The position numbers and the translations under genes were made by a program. From Wuchereria bancrofti (taxonomy: Eukaryota > Nematoda > Chromadorea > Rhabditida > Onchocercidae), in contig SSBO01000009.1 of the NCBI GenBank assembly GCA_005281725.1, positions 4,965,267 through 5,029,266 of the forward strand: 64,000 bases of DNA. The letters are read 5' to 3'. Below are positions 61,942 to 64,000 of the stretch, in pieces. Every line of letters starts with the position of its first letter. The first letter of the stretch is position 1. Under the pieces are notes generated by a model. The model ran no database searches, had not been told where the DNA came from, and saw only the letters and a list, made by a program, of their open reading frames with translations.

Positions 61942-64000
61942 CGTTGTTTTGAAATAAGTAAAATGATACAAACAAGTAAGCAGGTAGAAAGCTTCAAAAA
62001 GACAATTACATTTTTCTTTACAAAAATATTTCAGATTTTATTTTGGAGTATATGTTAAACTTATTAACTTATACAACAACTTTGGTCTGTTATTGTTTTC
62101 GTAACAAAAGGGAAGAAATGACATAAAGTTAAAATTTTAGTAATCGTCGGCAGGCAATTCTTGTTCAGAAAAACTTAAACTATTCTCCCTTTTCACTATG
62201 AAGATAACAATTCCTAATCAATATTCAACATTAGACTAACATTTCGATTTGAAAAGTATTTTATTCTTACTTGAAATTTTGACGAAATTAGGCTAAAATA
62301 AGAATTCGAAAATATTATAGGTGAAACAAATGAATAGGACATTTTTGAATGGAAATAAATGATTGCATCAGGTTGCTCTTCAATGAAGGTGTCACAATAA
62401 ATAATGGAAAAGAAGTTTCGAAGAAATAGACCCATGCGCTGATAACAATCTTGTACTAGGCACTTTACCAAATCCTGCCCACATCTGATTCTTATCTCTT
62501 GTTGACTATTTTCAGTTGAGAATCTTCGGTTTTACGAAAGTCCATTTTAAGTCATATTTCAATTGTCTTTTCATTATCGAATTATTAGCAAGATTTCATT
62601 ATCGAATCAGTGAAGTAGCCTTTATATTTTCTCTGCTTGAAGCAACAGTCAGGTCGCAAATTGCGAGACTTTCTTTAGTTATTCACCTGTTCACGAGATT
62701 CTTATTGTTCGCATATATATATCAGATCATAAAAATCAGCTTGGTGATGAAAATGTGTTGTCTGATCAATTACAGTTTTAATTGATTTATGACGTCTTTT
62801 TTTTTTTCGCTGTTTTATCGAATTGATTATTTCAATCAGATTACTGTTTTATACATCTAAAAGTGAATTTAAAAAACTTTAAGCGATACCGGTATAAACT
62901 GTAAAAGAATTTGTCATAAATCGGATACGTTCCTTTCTTTATAGCTGTCTTTCAGAATGTTTCCAAAATGTGGGGTTAAAAGATGCTGAAAAAAAATCAG
63001 CAATTTTGTTTATTAGTTCTATGAAATAGAAGAAAGAAATAACAAAGCAATCAGTGCTACAAACCGGAAAAATTTGTTACATCAAATATTTTGATCAGTT
63101 AGTTTGGAAAAATATTTTCTGATTATATCTTCGTCAGTTCTTTTAGGAAAACTTGTTTGACCATATCTTGATCAATTTCTTTAAAAAAAATTTGTTTTTC
63201 TGTACAATAAGAAAAGTGGCCACATTTTAATCAGTCTTTCAGAAAAAATTGCATAAACTTGCTCACTGTTATCATACTTAAATTCCACTTACATAACAAA
63301 ACCGCACATTGTTTTTCTGCAAAAAAATTATGGCTTATGTTAATCTCAAATTGTCTATTAGAAGCATACAGAAGAATAATATTTCAGCTTTTTGGTGCAC
63401 TTGTAGTCAAAAATCCGATTGTCCAAAATCGAATTGAAATTATGAGATATGAAAACATACTGATAGATAAATTTCCGAAATTCGAAGTGTAGACTATTCT
63501 AGTACATATTCTATTTAAAAAAACAAATTTCTTGCCCTAAAATACTTCAATCAAATTATCTCTTTCTCGGACAATCTAACTTACTAAACACAGTTTTCTA
63601 GAAAAATCAATGAGATCAAGTTACTTTTCTGAAAGACTGATCAAAATCCCATTCTTGACTACCGAGATCAGAGAGAAATAAGTTTAATCACGAAATATTT
63701 AATGAAACGACGAAAGCAACACAGAATTAAAAGAGTTGGACATTTCTTTGCAGAGGTATTTCGTTAAATTTATTACACTGATCAAAAGAACGAGTTTCCT
63801 TGTTGATTTGCCGCGAAGACAAAAACCAAATGGTAATACTATGATTCTTTGAATGACACAGACCGAAGCTTAAAAAACTATTCATTGCACAACAAAAGTA
63901 TAAAATGAACAATCAAAATCGATTTAAGAGAACAGAACATCAAAAAAATCATCAAACAGTTCAAACAACGGATAAAGTGGATTAAACAAATTACGATTTA
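61942..64000. other. Intergenic, P450 upstream flank
   Basis: AT-rich. The P450 promoter is expected near 61942-62400. Open frames at 62214-62471, 62516-62785 and 63259-63492 lack family or splice support. Contains the degenerate repeats at 63085-63260. Confidence 0.45.
63085..63660. repeat. Degenerate tandem repeats plus inverted copy
   Basis: About four imperfect units of roughly 40-50 bp between 63085 and 63260 share the pattern gatcagt..tt...gaaaa.. followed by tgaccatat or similar. A reverse-complement copy (ttttctgaaagactgatcaa) lies at about 63627-63650 and differs by one base from 63222-63244. Confidence 0.6.

Overview
This window looks like nuclear DNA of a nematode, most likely a parasitic spirurid or filarial-type worm. 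It is AT-rich, and its genes are split into many short exons. Introns end in TTTCAG or TTTTAG. One start codon directly follows a TTTTCAG, as expected for spliced-leader trans-splicing. The proteins align to animal families. I infer the clade and cannot fix the species. Exon ends were placed by hand by requiring splice signals, reading-frame phase and family alignment to agree. Nine gene models close in frame from ATG to stop; one (CNOT10-like) has an unresolved junction.

Left part (2.1-14.8 kb): three genes for mitochondrial proteins sit side by side. They are SPG7/paraplegin (minus strand), BOLA1 (plus, head-to-head with SPG7 across 892 bp) and GHITM/TMBIM5 (plus). In mammals TMBIM5 binds and restrains the m-AAA protease that paraplegin helps form, so the pairing is notable. 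This stretch is also full of diverged local duplications in introns and spacers.

Middle (17-34 kb, all minus strand): a K+-dependent Na+/Ca2+ exchanger (NCKX/SLC24) whose first intron holds about 620 bp of tetranucleotide repeat; an unrecognised 122-codon ORF; an unrecognised 358-aa type I membrane protein with signal peptide, Cys-bearing ectodomain and C-terminal membrane span; and an unrecognised 186-aa charged, probably coiled-coil protein.

Right part (34-62 kb): SAYSD1-like small ER-type membrane protein (plus) is followed by the giant HEATR5B/SOAP-1-like gene (plus, 44 exons, about 2,070 aa, near the human length). Converging on it are a CNOT10-like CCR4-NOT subunit (minus) and a CYP4-clan cytochrome P450 (minus, 11 exons, 509 aa).

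Points of interest: SPG7-GHITM clustering; four introns whose donors are not GT (one AT-AG, three GC-AG); three perfect 16-18 bp hairpins each with a 5-nt loop; a tRNA-like, SINE-like repeat in two adjacent HEATR5 introns; and an exon duplication next to a broken phase in CNOT10. I see no rRNA, no credible intact tRNA gene, no CRISPR array and no recognisable autonomous transposon.
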